In this document: piece by piece, positions 34,585 through 42,214 of the stretch | Numbering within the stretch: position 1 is the first letter of the stretch | Layout: the number at the start of each line of letters is the position of its first letter | Origin: Marinobacterium iners | GTDB taxonomy: Bacteria; Pseudomonadota; Gammaproteobacteria; Pseudomonadales; Balneatricaceae | DNA length: 64,000 nt | Assembly (NCBI RefSeq): GCF_017310015.1 | Contig: NZ_CP022297.1 | Location: 682,001 to 746,000 of the forward strand | Direction of reading: 5' to 3' | Translations under genes and position numbers: made by a program | Notes under the pieces: generated by a model | Seen by the model: the letters and a program-made list of their open reading frames with translations, nothing else | What the model was told of the DNA's origin: nothing | Database searches by the model: none

Positions 34585-35457
34585 ATGAAAACTCCTGACA
34601 AATATACCTTCATCGGTGCGGTGCGCCCGTTTACCTTCCCGGTCGCGCTTGTCACCTGCTCGATCGGCCTGCTGCTGGCCTGGCAGCAGGGGCAATTCAA
34701 CTCGCTGCAGGCAGTGCTGGTACTGGTCGGTGGCGTGCTGCTGCAGGCTGGCGTGAACCTGATCAATGACTACAGTGATCTGCCGCTGTTGCGACGGAAG
34801 CCGGGTAGTGAGTGGCAGATACAGGCAGTGCAGCGGCATTTTCGATTGGGCATGGCCTGCTTCCTGCTGGCCAGTGCCATCGCGCTCTATTTTGTCAGCC
34901 TCAGAGGTCTAAGCTTCCTGTTGCTCTGTGTGCTGGGGCTGGCAGGTGCTTTGGGCTATACCCTGAAGCCGGTCAACTACAAGAGTCGAGGGCTTGGTGT
35001 GGTGCTGGTGTTCTGGTTGATGGGTGTGCTGATGATCAGCGGCAGTGCCGTTGCGTTAGGTGCATCCGTGACGGCTGGACTGGTGCTGCAATCGCTGCCG
35101 GTGAGTTTGCTGGTCTCTCTGCTGTTGTTGAGTAATGAGCTGAGAGATTACGAAACCGATCAGCGCGACGGTCACAATACATTGACAGTCAGAGCTGGCT
35201 ATCATTTCTCGGTGCGGCTTTACTGCGTACTGCTGGCGCTGGCCTACCTGCTGCTGGCATTGCTGTTGGCACTGGGGCTGCTGCCCGGTGCCTTCTGGCT
35301 GCTGCCGAGTCTGCTTCTGACACTTAAGCCGGTTTGCCTGCTCAATGCACCCGCTGAACGGCGGGCTCCGCTGACGCCTGCCACGGCACGACTGTTGTTG
35401 GGCTTTGGTCTGTTGTTTTGTGTAGCGCTGATCAACCCGCTGCCGCCCCTGTTCTAA
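34585..35457 (+). CDS. UbiA-family prenyltransferase (MenA-like)
   Basis: A 290-residue integral membrane protein with eight to nine helices. It has the first polyprenyl-diphosphate site 'NLINDYSDLPLL' (about 58-66) and the second 'NELRDYETDQRDGHNTLTVRAG' (about 186-207). The second motif is canonical; the first lacks the distal acidic residue expected in NDxxDxxxD. Closest in feel are 1,4-dihydroxy-2-naphthoate prenyltransferases. No other menaquinone gene is nearby, so the aromatic acceptor is uncertain. It sits alone between two terminators. Confidence 0.75.
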   Translation: MKTPDKYTFIGAVRPFTFPVALVTCSIGLLLAWQQGQFNSLQAVLVLVGGVLLQAGVNLINDYSDLPLLRRKPGSEWQIQAVQRHFRLGMACFLLASAIALYFVSLRGLSFLLLCVLGLAGALGYTLKPVNYKSRGLGVVLVFWLMGVLMISGSAVALGASVTAGLVLQSLPVSLLVSLLLLSNELRDYETDQRDGHNTLTVRAGYHFSVRLYCVLLALAYLLLALLLALGLLPGAFWLLPSLLLTLKPVCLLNAPAERRAPLTPATARLLLGFGLLFCVALINPLPPLF

Positions 35458-35493
35458 TACCAATACCCGAGAAGTTAAGGGGCCAATTTGGTG

Positions 35494-35499
35494 TATAAT
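35494..35499 (+). promoter_or_regulatory. Probable -10 element of the fumarase promoter
   Basis: A consensus TATAAT lies 77 bases before the fumarase ATG. No good -35 is present at 16-18 bases, so an activator may be involved. Confidence 0.4.
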
Positions 35500-35575
35500 G
35501 CGGCCCCAGATTCTGCCGGTCTTTGGACTGGCCCGACCTCAGTGAACCCAAACCAGCCAGATTGGAGAGTCGTCA

Positions 35576-37084
35576 ATGAGCGTTATTCGCCAGGATGATT
35601 TCATCAGCAGCATCGCCGATGCGCTGCAGTTCATTTCCTACTACCACCCGATCGATTTTGTGCAGGGTGTGCACGAAGCCTATCTGAAAGAGGAAAACCC
35701 GGCGGCAAAAGACGCCATGGCGCAGATCCTGATCAACTCACGCATGTGTGCCGAGGGCCACCGTCCGCTGTGTCAGGACACAGGTATCGTTACCGTATTC
35801 CTGAAAGTGGGCATGAACGTTCAGTGGGACGCCAAAATGTCCGTGACCGACATGGTCAACGAAGGCGTACGTCGCGCCTACATGCACCCGGATAACGTGC
35901 TGCGCGCCTCTATCCTGGCTGATCCGGCTGGCAAGCGTCAGAACACCAAGGACAACACCCCGGCGGTAATCCACTACGAAATCGTTGAAGGCGACGAAGT
36001 GGAAGTACACGTGGCGGCCAAGGGCGGTGGTTCCGAGAACAAGTCCAAGATGGCGATGCTCAACCCATCCGACAGCATCGTGGACTGGATCGTCAAGACT
36101 GTACCGACCATGGGTGCCGGCTGGTGTCCGCCGGGTATGCTGGGCATCGGTATTGGCGGTACCGCCGAGAAGGCGGCTGTGATGGCGAAAGAGTCGCTGA
36201 TGGACCCGATCGATATTCACGAACTGCGCGAGCGTGGCCCGCAGAACCGTATCGAAGAGCTGCGCCTGGAAATCATGGACGCGGTCAACGCCCTGGGCAT
36301 TGGCGCTCAGGGATTGGGCGGTCTGACCACCATTCTCGACGTCAAGATCATGGATTACCCGACTCACGCGGCGTCTTTGCCAGTGTGCATGATCCCGAAC
36401 TGTGCCGCTACCCGCCACACCCACTTCACCCTGAACGGCAACGGCCCGGCCGTACTGACGCCGCCTAGCCTGGATGACTGGCCGGAAGTGACCTTCGAAG
36501 TCGGCGCCAATACCCGTCGTGTCAATCTGGACGAGATCACCCCGGAAGCGGTGAAAGAGTGGAAAGTCGGTGAGACCATCCTGCTGAACGGCAAGATGCT
36601 GACCGGTCGCGACGCCGCGCACAAACGCATGGTTGAAATGTTGAACAACGGCGAAGAGCTGCCGGTGGATCTGAAAGGTCGCTTCATCTACTACGTGGGC
36701 CCGGTTGATCCGGTGCGTGATGAAGTGGTCGGCCCGGCTGGCCCGACTACCTCTACCCGTATGGACAAGTTCACCCGTCAGATCCTGGAAAGCACAGGCC
36801 TGTTGGGCATGATCGGCAAGTCCGAGCGCGGCCCGATCGCCATCGACGCGATCAAGGACAACCAGGCCGTCTACCTTATGGCAGTTGGTGGTGCAGCTTA
36901 CCTGGTATCCAAGGCGATTACCCATGCCGATGTGATTGCCTTCCCGGAACTGGGTATGGAAGCGATCTACGAGTTTGAAGTGAAGGATATGCCGGTCACT
37001 GTGGCCGTGGATACTTCAGGCGAATCCGTACACACCACCGGTCCGGCCAAGTGGAAGGACATCATCGCCCACAAGGCGGTGTGA
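35576..37084 (+). CDS. Fumarate hydratase, class I
   Basis: A 502-residue iron-sulfur fumarase with the alpha domain ('RPLCQDTGIVTVFLKVG', 'ADPAGKRQNTKDNTPAVIHYE') and the beta domain ('YYVGPVDPVRDEVVGPAGPTTSTRMD', 'GLLGMIGKSERG') fused, as in E. coli FumA/FumB. The cluster-binding Cys residues are in 'RPLCQDTG', 'MIPNCAATRHTHF' and near the middle ('GAGWCPPGM' is an additional one). It interconverts fumarate and malate in the TCA cycle and is oxygen-labile in the family. It is monocistronic, with a terminator directly after. Confidence 0.96.
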   Translation: MSVIRQDDFISSIADALQFISYYHPIDFVQGVHEAYLKEENPAAKDAMAQILINSRMCAEGHRPLCQDTGIVTVFLKVGMNVQWDAKMSVTDMVNEGVRRAYMHPDNVLRASILADPAGKRQNTKDNTPAVIHYEIVEGDEVEVHVAAKGGGSENKSKMAMLNPSDSIVDWIVKTVPTMGAGWCPPGMLGIGIGGTAEKAAVMAKESLMDPIDIHELRERGPQNRIEELRLEIMDAVNALGIGAQGLGGLTTILDVKIMDYPTHAASLPVCMIPNCAATRHTHFTLNGNGPAVLTPPSLDDWPEVTFEVGANTRRVNLDEITPEAVKEWKVGETILLNGKMLTGRDAAHKRMVEMLNNGEELPVDLKGRFIYYVGPVDPVRDEVVGPAGPTTSTRMDKFTRQILESTGLLGMIGKSERGPIAIDAIKDNQAVYLMAVGGAAYLVSKAITHADVIAFPELGMEAIYEFEVKDMPVTVAVDTSGESVHTTGPAKWKDIIAHKAV

Positions 37085-37114
37085 TGCTGTGGTATAGCAA
37101 GAATACGCTGTAAC

Positions 37115-37140
37115 AAAAAACCCGCTTCGGCGGGTTTTTT
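37115..37140. terminator. Intrinsic terminator of the fumarase gene
   Basis: AAAAAACCCGC / GCGGGTTTTTT with a TTCG tetraloop and U tracts on both strands. Confidence 0.95.
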
Positions 37141-37220
37141 GTTGTTGGGTCTGACGATTCGACACCAAGGTATCTGAGCTTCAATACCAATTCAGGGTTG
37201 CATTTCAAAACAATAGATTA

Positions 37221-37239
37221 AATAATGCGAATCGTTTTC
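37221..37239 (+). promoter_or_regulatory. Fur box upstream of the TonB2-type operon
   Basis: AATAATGCGAATCGTTTTC matches the 19-bp Fur consensus (GATAATGATAATCATTATC) in 14 positions by my count, 26 bases before the first gene. Iron repression of the whole operon is expected. Confidence 0.7.
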
Positions 37240-37264
37240 ATTAAAATTACATATTGGGTTAATC

Positions 37265-38032
37265 ATGCAGTCCATACACAGTAAGGCCGCTTTGCTTGCA
37301 CTAGGCTGCTCAGTGTCGCTGCTGGTCCAGGCAGGACCACTCGATCAGGCGCAGCAGACACTGCAACAGAGTCATCGTGAAGGCGCACAGGTACAGCGTA
37401 ACATCGATCAGCTGGATCGCCAGACTCGGGAAAACTACGAAGAGTACAGTGCGATCCTGCGTCAGGCCGATCTGGTGGAAGCCTACAACCGGCAGTTGTC
37501 ACGCATGATTGACGATCAGTCCCGTGAACTTGTCGATATTGAAGAGCAGCTGGTGTCACTGGCTGAAACCGAGCAGGCTACGCTGCCTCTTCTGGTTCGC
37601 ATGCAGGCCATGCTGGAACAGTTCGTCGCGGCTGACCTGCCGTTCCTGCTTGAAGAGCGCCAGCAACGGACGGAGAGGCTGGCACGTTTGATGGATCGGG
37701 CCGATGTCAGTTTGGCGGAGAAATATCGCCAGATTCTTGAAGCCTATCAAATCGAAGCCGAGTATGGCCGTACGCTGGAAGCCTGGACCGGGTCGCTGAG
37801 CCAGAATGGGTCGGAGCGAGAGGTAACCTTCCTGCGACTGGGGCGTGTGGGGCTGTACTACCAGACGTTGAATGGTGAAGAGAGTGGTCGCTGGAGCAAA
37901 GCCGAAGATGGCTGGGAAGTCATGGATGCATCGCACAACTGGTCGATTCGCAAAGCGATCAGCGTTGCGCGTCAGCAGTCTGTACCTGAGTTGTTGGAAC
38001 TGCCGCTTGAGCTGACAGGAGGTTCACTGTGA
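37265..38032 (+). CDS. DUF3450 periplasmic protein of the TonB2 operon
   Basis: A 255-residue exported protein (signal peptide 1-24, cleavage near 'LVQAGPLD') made largely of coiled coil, with 'QSHREGAQVQRNIDQLDRQTRENYEEY' then a C-terminal 'EVTFLRLGRVGLYYQTLNGEESGRW' segment. This matches DUF3450, a family found next to ttpC-exbB-exbD-tonB in marine gammaproteobacteria. No mechanism is established; a periplasmic partner of TtpC is likely. It ends in a four-base overlap region with the ttpC start. Confidence 0.85.
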   Translation: MQSIHSKAALLALGCSVSLLVQAGPLDQAQQTLQQSHREGAQVQRNIDQLDRQTRENYEEYSAILRQADLVEAYNRQLSRMIDDQSRELVDIEEQLVSLAETEQATLPLLVRMQAMLEQFVAADLPFLLEERQQRTERLARLMDRADVSLAEKYRQILEAYQIEAEYGRTLEAWTGSLSQNGSEREVTFLRLGRVGLYYQTLNGEESGRWSKAEDGWEVMDASHNWSIRKAISVARQQSVPELLELPLELTGGSL

Positions 38033-39378
38033 AACAGGTCATGAAGATCGCGCTCGTGGCATGTGCCATCATATTAAGTGTGCCGGCTCAGGCCGATGAA
38101 TTGCAGAAATTGCTGCAGCAGATTCGTTCAGATGTATCTCGGGATCGCAGTCAGGATGCCGAGCGCTTGCAGGCATTTCAGGGTGATCATAATCGCCAGT
38201 TGGCCCTGCTGAATGATGCAAGGAAGCGACTGGCGGCGGCCGAAGCCGAGCAGGAAAGATTGAAGGCCGAATTTCAGGCCAATGAGGATGCGTTAACTGA
38301 GCAGGGCGAAGCCCTGCGCATGCGCAGCGGACAGCTGGGTGAGGTGTTTGGTGTGGTCAAGCAGCAGGCACAGGAACTTCAGGGACAGCTGTCTGACTCC
38401 TTGATCACGGCAGAATATCCCCAGCGTGATGAGCTATTGGCCTTCGCCGAGCTCAAGCGTATTCCTTTGCTGGCCGAGCTGGAGGGACTCTGGTTCCTGC
38501 TGCAGCAGGAAATGACCGCTACGGGAGAAGTTGCCCCCTTCACAGCTTCGGTGGTGAAGCCTGATGGCAGTCGCGCCGAAACAAATGTGTTGAGGATTGG
38601 TCCGTTCACGGCCCTGACATCTGAAGGCCACTATCTGAACTATGAAAATGGTGTGTTGCAGCAGTTGCCGGTGCAGCCAGACAGTGGCGTGATCACGCAG
38701 GCCCGTGATTTTATGGCTGGGCAGGGCAATGTGGTGGTAGTCGACCCCAGTCGCGGCAATCTGTTGGCGTTGCTGGCACAAACCCCTGATCTGAAGGCGC
38801 GCATCGCACAGGGCGGGCTGGTGGGTTACATCATTCTGTCGCTGGGCGGCATTGGTCTGCTGGTTGCGCTTTGGAAACTGATGACCACGATCACAGTCGA
38901 GTTGAGTGTACGCAAACAGCTGCGCCAGCCGCAGCAGGCGCATAGCAATAATCCATTGGGCCGAGTGATGCAGGCGGGAGAATCGGGCCGTACGACTGAT
39001 GAAACCGAATTGAGAGTTGATGAGGCGCTTCTCAAGGAAGCCCCCATTCTTGAGCGTGGCCTGACTCTGCTGAAACTGGTCGCGGCCGTTGCGCCACTGC
39101 TGGGCCTGCTGGGCACCGTAACCGGTATGATCGGCACCTTCCAGAGCATCACTCTGTTCGGAACCGGTGATCCCAAACTGATGGCTGGTGGCATTTCCCA
39201 GGCGCTGATGACCACAGTGCTGGGGCTGTGTGTGGCGATACCGCTGCTGTTCTGTCATAGCCTGCTGGCTGCACGCAGCCGTCGCCTGCTGCAGCTGCTG
39301 CAGCAGAAGGGGCTGGCCTTGCTGGCCACGCAGCGTGCAAATCTCAGTGATGCGGACGAGGCGCGCCATGCTGCCTGA
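38029..39378 (+). CDS. ttpC: TtpC-type TolQ/ExbB-family protein with periplasmic coiled-coil N-terminus
   Basis: A 449-residue protein: signal peptide to about residue 24 ('IILSVPAQADE'), a long periplasmic coiled-coil region (25-150), and a C-terminal MotA/TolQ/ExbB channel domain. The channel domain has helices near 265-285, 350-372 ('KLVAAVAPLLGLLGTVTGMIGTFQ') and 393-415. This is the TtpC architecture, an extra ExbB-like subunit required by TonB2 systems in Vibrio (established). The start is GTG 38029, six bases after AGGAGG and overlapping the previous stop. Confidence 0.9.
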   Translation: MKQVMKIALVACAIILSVPAQADELQKLLQQIRSDVSRDRSQDAERLQAFQGDHNRQLALLNDARKRLAAAEAEQERLKAEFQANEDALTEQGEALRMRSGQLGEVFGVVKQQAQELQGQLSDSLITAEYPQRDELLAFAELKRIPLLAELEGLWFLLQQEMTATGEVAPFTASVVKPDGSRAETNVLRIGPFTALTSEGHYLNYENGVLQQLPVQPDSGVITQARDFMAGQGNVVVVDPSRGNLLALLAQTPDLKARIAQGGLVGYIILSLGGIGLLVALWKLMTTITVELSVRKQLRQPQQAHSNNPLGRVMQAGESGRTTDETELRVDEALLKEAPILERGLTLLKLVAAVAPLLGLLGTVTGMIGTFQSITLFGTGDPKLMAGGISQALMTTVLGLCVAIPLLFCHSLLAARSRRLLQLLQQKGLALLATQRANLSDADEARHAA

Positions 39379-39865
39379 TCTGTCCCAGTATCAGGCAGCA
39401 CTGGAGGGCTTTTTCAAGGCGGGTGGTCCTGTGCTTTGGGCGCTGCTGCTGGTCAGCCTGCTGCTGTGGACGCTTTTACTGGAGCGGCTCTGGTTTCGCT
39501 GGATCGATTTCCCGCGCCGTATCCGTGCCTACCGTAAGCAACAGCCCGGCGCACTGCGAGGCCTTGAGCGAGCGGACCTGCTTCTGGATCTTCAGGGGGC
39601 ATTGCCGTTGATCCGAACCTTGATAGCGCTGTGTCCGCTGATCGGGCTCCTCGGTACCGTGACCGGCATGATCCACCTGTTTGACACCCTGGCCTTGAAC
39701 GGTACCGGTAATCCGCGTCTTATGGCCGCTGGTGTGGCTCGTGCGACCCTGCCAACGCTGGCAGGCATGGTAATGGCCGTCAGTGGACTGCTGCTGTGGA
39801 ACCGTCTTGCCCGCTGGAGCCAACTGCAACGTACCCGTCTTGATATCACAGGAGCCAGAGGATGA
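39368..39865 (+). CDS. exbB: ExbB-type proton channel subunit (short)
   Basis: A 165-residue MotA/TolQ/ExbB protein with an N-terminal helix 'GPVLWALLLVSLLLWTLLLERLW' and the conserved pore helices ('IALCPLIGLLGTVTGMIHLFD', 'LPTLAGMVMAVSGLLLWNRLA'). It is markedly shorter than classical ExbB (about 240) and typical of ExbB2 in TonB2 clusters. It overlaps ttpC by 11 bases. Confidence 0.92.
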   Translation: MLPDLSQYQAALEGFFKAGGPVLWALLLVSLLLWTLLLERLWFRWIDFPRRIRAYRKQQPGALRGLERADLLLDLQGALPLIRTLIALCPLIGLLGTVTGMIHLFDTLALNGTGNPRLMAAGVARATLPTLAGMVMAVSGLLLWNRLARWSQLQRTRLDITGARG

Positions 39866-40275
39866 GGCAACGACTCAATCTGGAAATGTTGGAAAATGAT
39901 GCCGAAATCGACATGACGCCGATGCTGGATATCGTGTTCATCATGCTGATTTTCTTTATTGTTTCGACCAGTTTTGTACGAGAGGCCGGGGTCGAGATTG
40001 AACGTCCGGTGTCGGATACGTCTGAAGTGCAGGAAAGCCAGGGCGTGATGCTGGCAATTACGGCGCAGGATGAAGTCTGGCTGGATCGTCAGCCGGTGGA
40101 TATCCGTATGATTCGACCCACACTGGAGCGGCTCAAGGTGGAGCAGCCCGATCTGGGTGTGATGATTCAGGCGGACAAGGACGCTAAAACCGGTTTGCTG
40201 GTACAGGTCATGGATCAGGTGAAACTGTCCGGTATTGAGCAGGTTGCAGTCGCCACCCGCGAGGGTAAGGGTTGA
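39862..40275 (+). CDS. exbD: ExbD-type subunit of the TonB energising complex
   Basis: A 137-residue ExbD/TolR protein: cytoplasmic N-terminus, one helix with the essential Asp23 in 'MTPMLDIVFIMLIFFIVSTSF', and a periplasmic domain. Asp23 carries the proton in the ExbBD motor. It overlaps exbB by four bases (ATGA). Confidence 0.95.
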   Translation: MRQRLNLEMLENDAEIDMTPMLDIVFIMLIFFIVSTSFVREAGVEIERPVSDTSEVQESQGVMLAITAQDEVWLDRQPVDIRMIRPTLERLKVEQPDLGVMIQADKDAKTGLLVQVMDQVKLSGIEQVAVATREGKG

Positions 40276-40931
40276 TGCGAGCGCTGTTGTTCCTGCCAGG
40301 GGCTGTGCTGGTCAGCCTGTTGCTGTTTATGTTGATGGCGCATCTTGCCGGTATCGGTCGCAGTGAACCACCGGTAATGACGGATCATACAAACATCAAC
40401 CTTCACCGGCTAAAGCTGGATTCCGAGGTACAACTGCGCCAGCGGGAATCGCTGCCGCCACCCGAGCCCGTGATACAGCAGCCGGAGACACCACAACCGC
40501 CCGCCATACAGCAGACGGCGGCGATCAATATGCCAACGGTTGCGCTGGATATGCCAACGCCCAGCCTGGATATGAATATTCGCATCAATGCTGCAGCGAA
40601 TCTGTCGGCTGCCCAGGCTGTTGCGGCACCGGCGCCTTCGCCGGGTATCAGCATGAACCTCAATGCTACGCCGGTTTCACGAATGAATCCGCAATACCCG
40701 CGGCGTGCCTTGACGCGTCGCATAGAAGGGTTCGTTGTCGCCGAATTTACGGTGGATCGCTCCGGGCATGTCGTCGCTGACTCGTTTGAAATAGTCGAGT
40801 CTTCACCGCCGGGCATGTTTGACAGTGCCGTTGAGCGCGCGCTATTGCGTTGGCGCTTCAATCCGTTGACTGAAGGGGGGCAGGCCGTGCCGTTCCGAAC
40901 CCGTCAGCGTCTGGAATTCAAGTTGGAGTAA
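40275..40931 (+). CDS. tonB: TonB2-type energy transducer
   Basis: A 218-residue TonB with a single N-terminal helix ('FLPGAVLVSLLLFMLMAHLA'), a short Pro/Gln-rich spacer ('PPPEPVIQQPETPQPPAIQ') and the TonB C-terminal domain ('NPQYPRRALTRRIEGFVVAEFTVDRSG', 'ALLRWRFNP'). The YP motif contacts receptor TonB boxes. The spacer is short compared with TonB1. The start used is ATG 40275, overlapping the exbD stop (TGATG). Confidence 0.92.
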   Translation: MRALLFLPGAVLVSLLLFMLMAHLAGIGRSEPPVMTDHTNINLHRLKLDSEVQLRQRESLPPPEPVIQQPETPQPPAIQQTAAINMPTVALDMPTPSLDMNIRINAAANLSAAQAVAAPAPSPGISMNLNATPVSRMNPQYPRRALTRRIEGFVVAEFTVDRSGHVVADSFEIVESSPPGMFDSAVERALLRWRFNPLTEGGQAVPFRTRQRLEFKLE

Positions 40932-40935
40932 TCGC

Positions 40936-42153
40936 ATGAAGCGCACGATCATCCTGTTGCCGTTACTGTTATTGCTGAGTTTGACCGGTGCTGTCCGGGC
41001 CGAAACGGTGAACATATCTCCTTTTGTGCTGCAGCAGCTGAATGCAGCGCAGCAGGCGATGGCACAAGAACAGTTCGCCAAGGCGACCGAGGTGCTGGAC
41101 AAGCTTGCGCAGCAGGATCTGAGCCCACCAGGCAAAGCCTATATGCATCAGTTTCGCGGTAACCTGGCACTTCAGCAGAAACGTGAGGCCGAAGCGCTGA
41201 AGCAGTTTAAGGCCGCCTGGGAGCTGAAGGCACTGACCGAACAGGATCAGCGCCGGTTGCTGCACACGGTGGCTCAATTGCAGTTAACACTGGATCAATG
41301 GAAGAAGGGTACCGCGTCTCTGGAGCACTGGATGCAACTGGTGCGTGCGGCCGGGATGGCAGACAGTGAAATTCGTGCCGATGACTATCTATTGCTTGCA
41401 CAGGGCTATTCGCAACAGGAGCAATGGCAAAAAGTCGTTGATCCCATCAAGACCGCAATCAGAATTAAAGGCCGTGCCCCCGAAGACTGGTATCGTCTGC
41501 AGCTGGCGGCACACTTCCAGCTTAAGCAGTGGCAGGGCGCGACAGCTGTATTGGAACTGCTGACTGAACGTTATCCACAGAAGTCTCAGTACTGGGAGCA
41601 GCTGGCCAGTGTATATCAGATTCGTGAGCGTCACGCTGATGCGTTGGCAACGCTGCGTGCCGCCTGGATTGGTGGCCATCTGCAGAAAGAACGACAGTAT
41701 ATCTGGCTGGTGCAGTTGATGATGCAGCAGGGTGTCCCTCAACGCGCCGCCGAAGTGTTGCAGCAGTCCCTGCGAGCGGGCACTGTGCGTGATACCCTCA
41801 AGCACCAGCGCCTGCTGGCTCAGGCACAGCTGGATGCTAAGCTCTATGAGCAGGGGCGCAAGACCCTGCAGCGCATCGCCGAGCGCAAGCCGGATTATGA
41901 CACCTGGCGTCAGCTGGCCTACCTGGAGCTGCAGCTCAAGCGCTGGAGTGACATGAAGCGCAGCATTGATAAGGCCGTTGCGCTTAAGCCGGATGCGGCT
42001 GAGCTGCTCTTGCTGCGCGGAATCGCCGATATCAACCGCGCTGAATATGAACTGGCGCGTTCCAGCTTTGAACGTGCCAGTGCGTACAATGGTACCCGTG
42101 ATCAGGCGAAGAGCTGGCTGAATTATCTGGAGCAGGTACAGAGCCGTAGTTAA
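40936..42153 (+). CDS. TPR-repeat periplasmic protein of the TonB2 operon
   Basis: A 405-residue exported protein (signal peptide to about residue 22, 'TGAVRAETV') built from tetratricopeptide-like helical repeats, for example 'ELLLLRGIADINRAEYELARSSFERAS' near the end. TPR proteins regularly close TtpC-ExbB2-ExbD2-TonB2 clusters in Vibrio and Shewanella; the role is not settled. It starts four bases after tonB. Confidence 0.87.
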   Translation: MKRTIILLPLLLLLSLTGAVRAETVNISPFVLQQLNAAQQAMAQEQFAKATEVLDKLAQQDLSPPGKAYMHQFRGNLALQQKREAEALKQFKAAWELKALTEQDQRRLLHTVAQLQLTLDQWKKGTASLEHWMQLVRAAGMADSEIRADDYLLLAQGYSQQEQWQKVVDPIKTAIRIKGRAPEDWYRLQLAAHFQLKQWQGATAVLELLTERYPQKSQYWEQLASVYQIRERHADALATLRAAWIGGHLQKERQYIWLVQLMMQQGVPQRAAEVLQQSLRAGTVRDTLKHQRLLAQAQLDAKLYEQGRKTLQRIAERKPDYDTWRQLAYLELQLKRWSDMKRSIDKAVALKPDAAELLLLRGIADINRAEYELARSSFERASAYNGTRDQAKSWLNYLEQVQSRS

Positions 42154-42180
42154 GCGGCAGAAAACGCATTGCTTTTATGG

Positions 42181-42212
42181 CAGGATATCCCGCTGATCCA
42201 AGCGGAATCCTG
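42181..42212 (+). promoter_or_regulatory. Hairpin abutting the start of the sodium-dependent transporter gene
   Basis: CAGGAT-a-TCcCGCT pairs with AGCGGAATCCTG (two bulged bases) around loop GATCCA and ends two bases before the ATG at 42215. The only plausible ribosome-binding bases (GGA at 42204-42206) lie in the 3' arm, so the fold would hide them. Position suggests control of translation; the signal is unknown. Confidence 0.5.
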
Positions 42213-42214
42213 TC

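Noticed and set aside
34585..35457. Naming the prenyltransferase UbiA (4-hydroxybenzoate) or MenA outright
   Set aside because: The first motif is atypical and there is no pathway context, so only the family is claimed.
35738..36925. 395-codon open frame antisense to the fumarase gene
   Set aside because: Mirror of a strongly biased gene, no family resemblance and no start signal.
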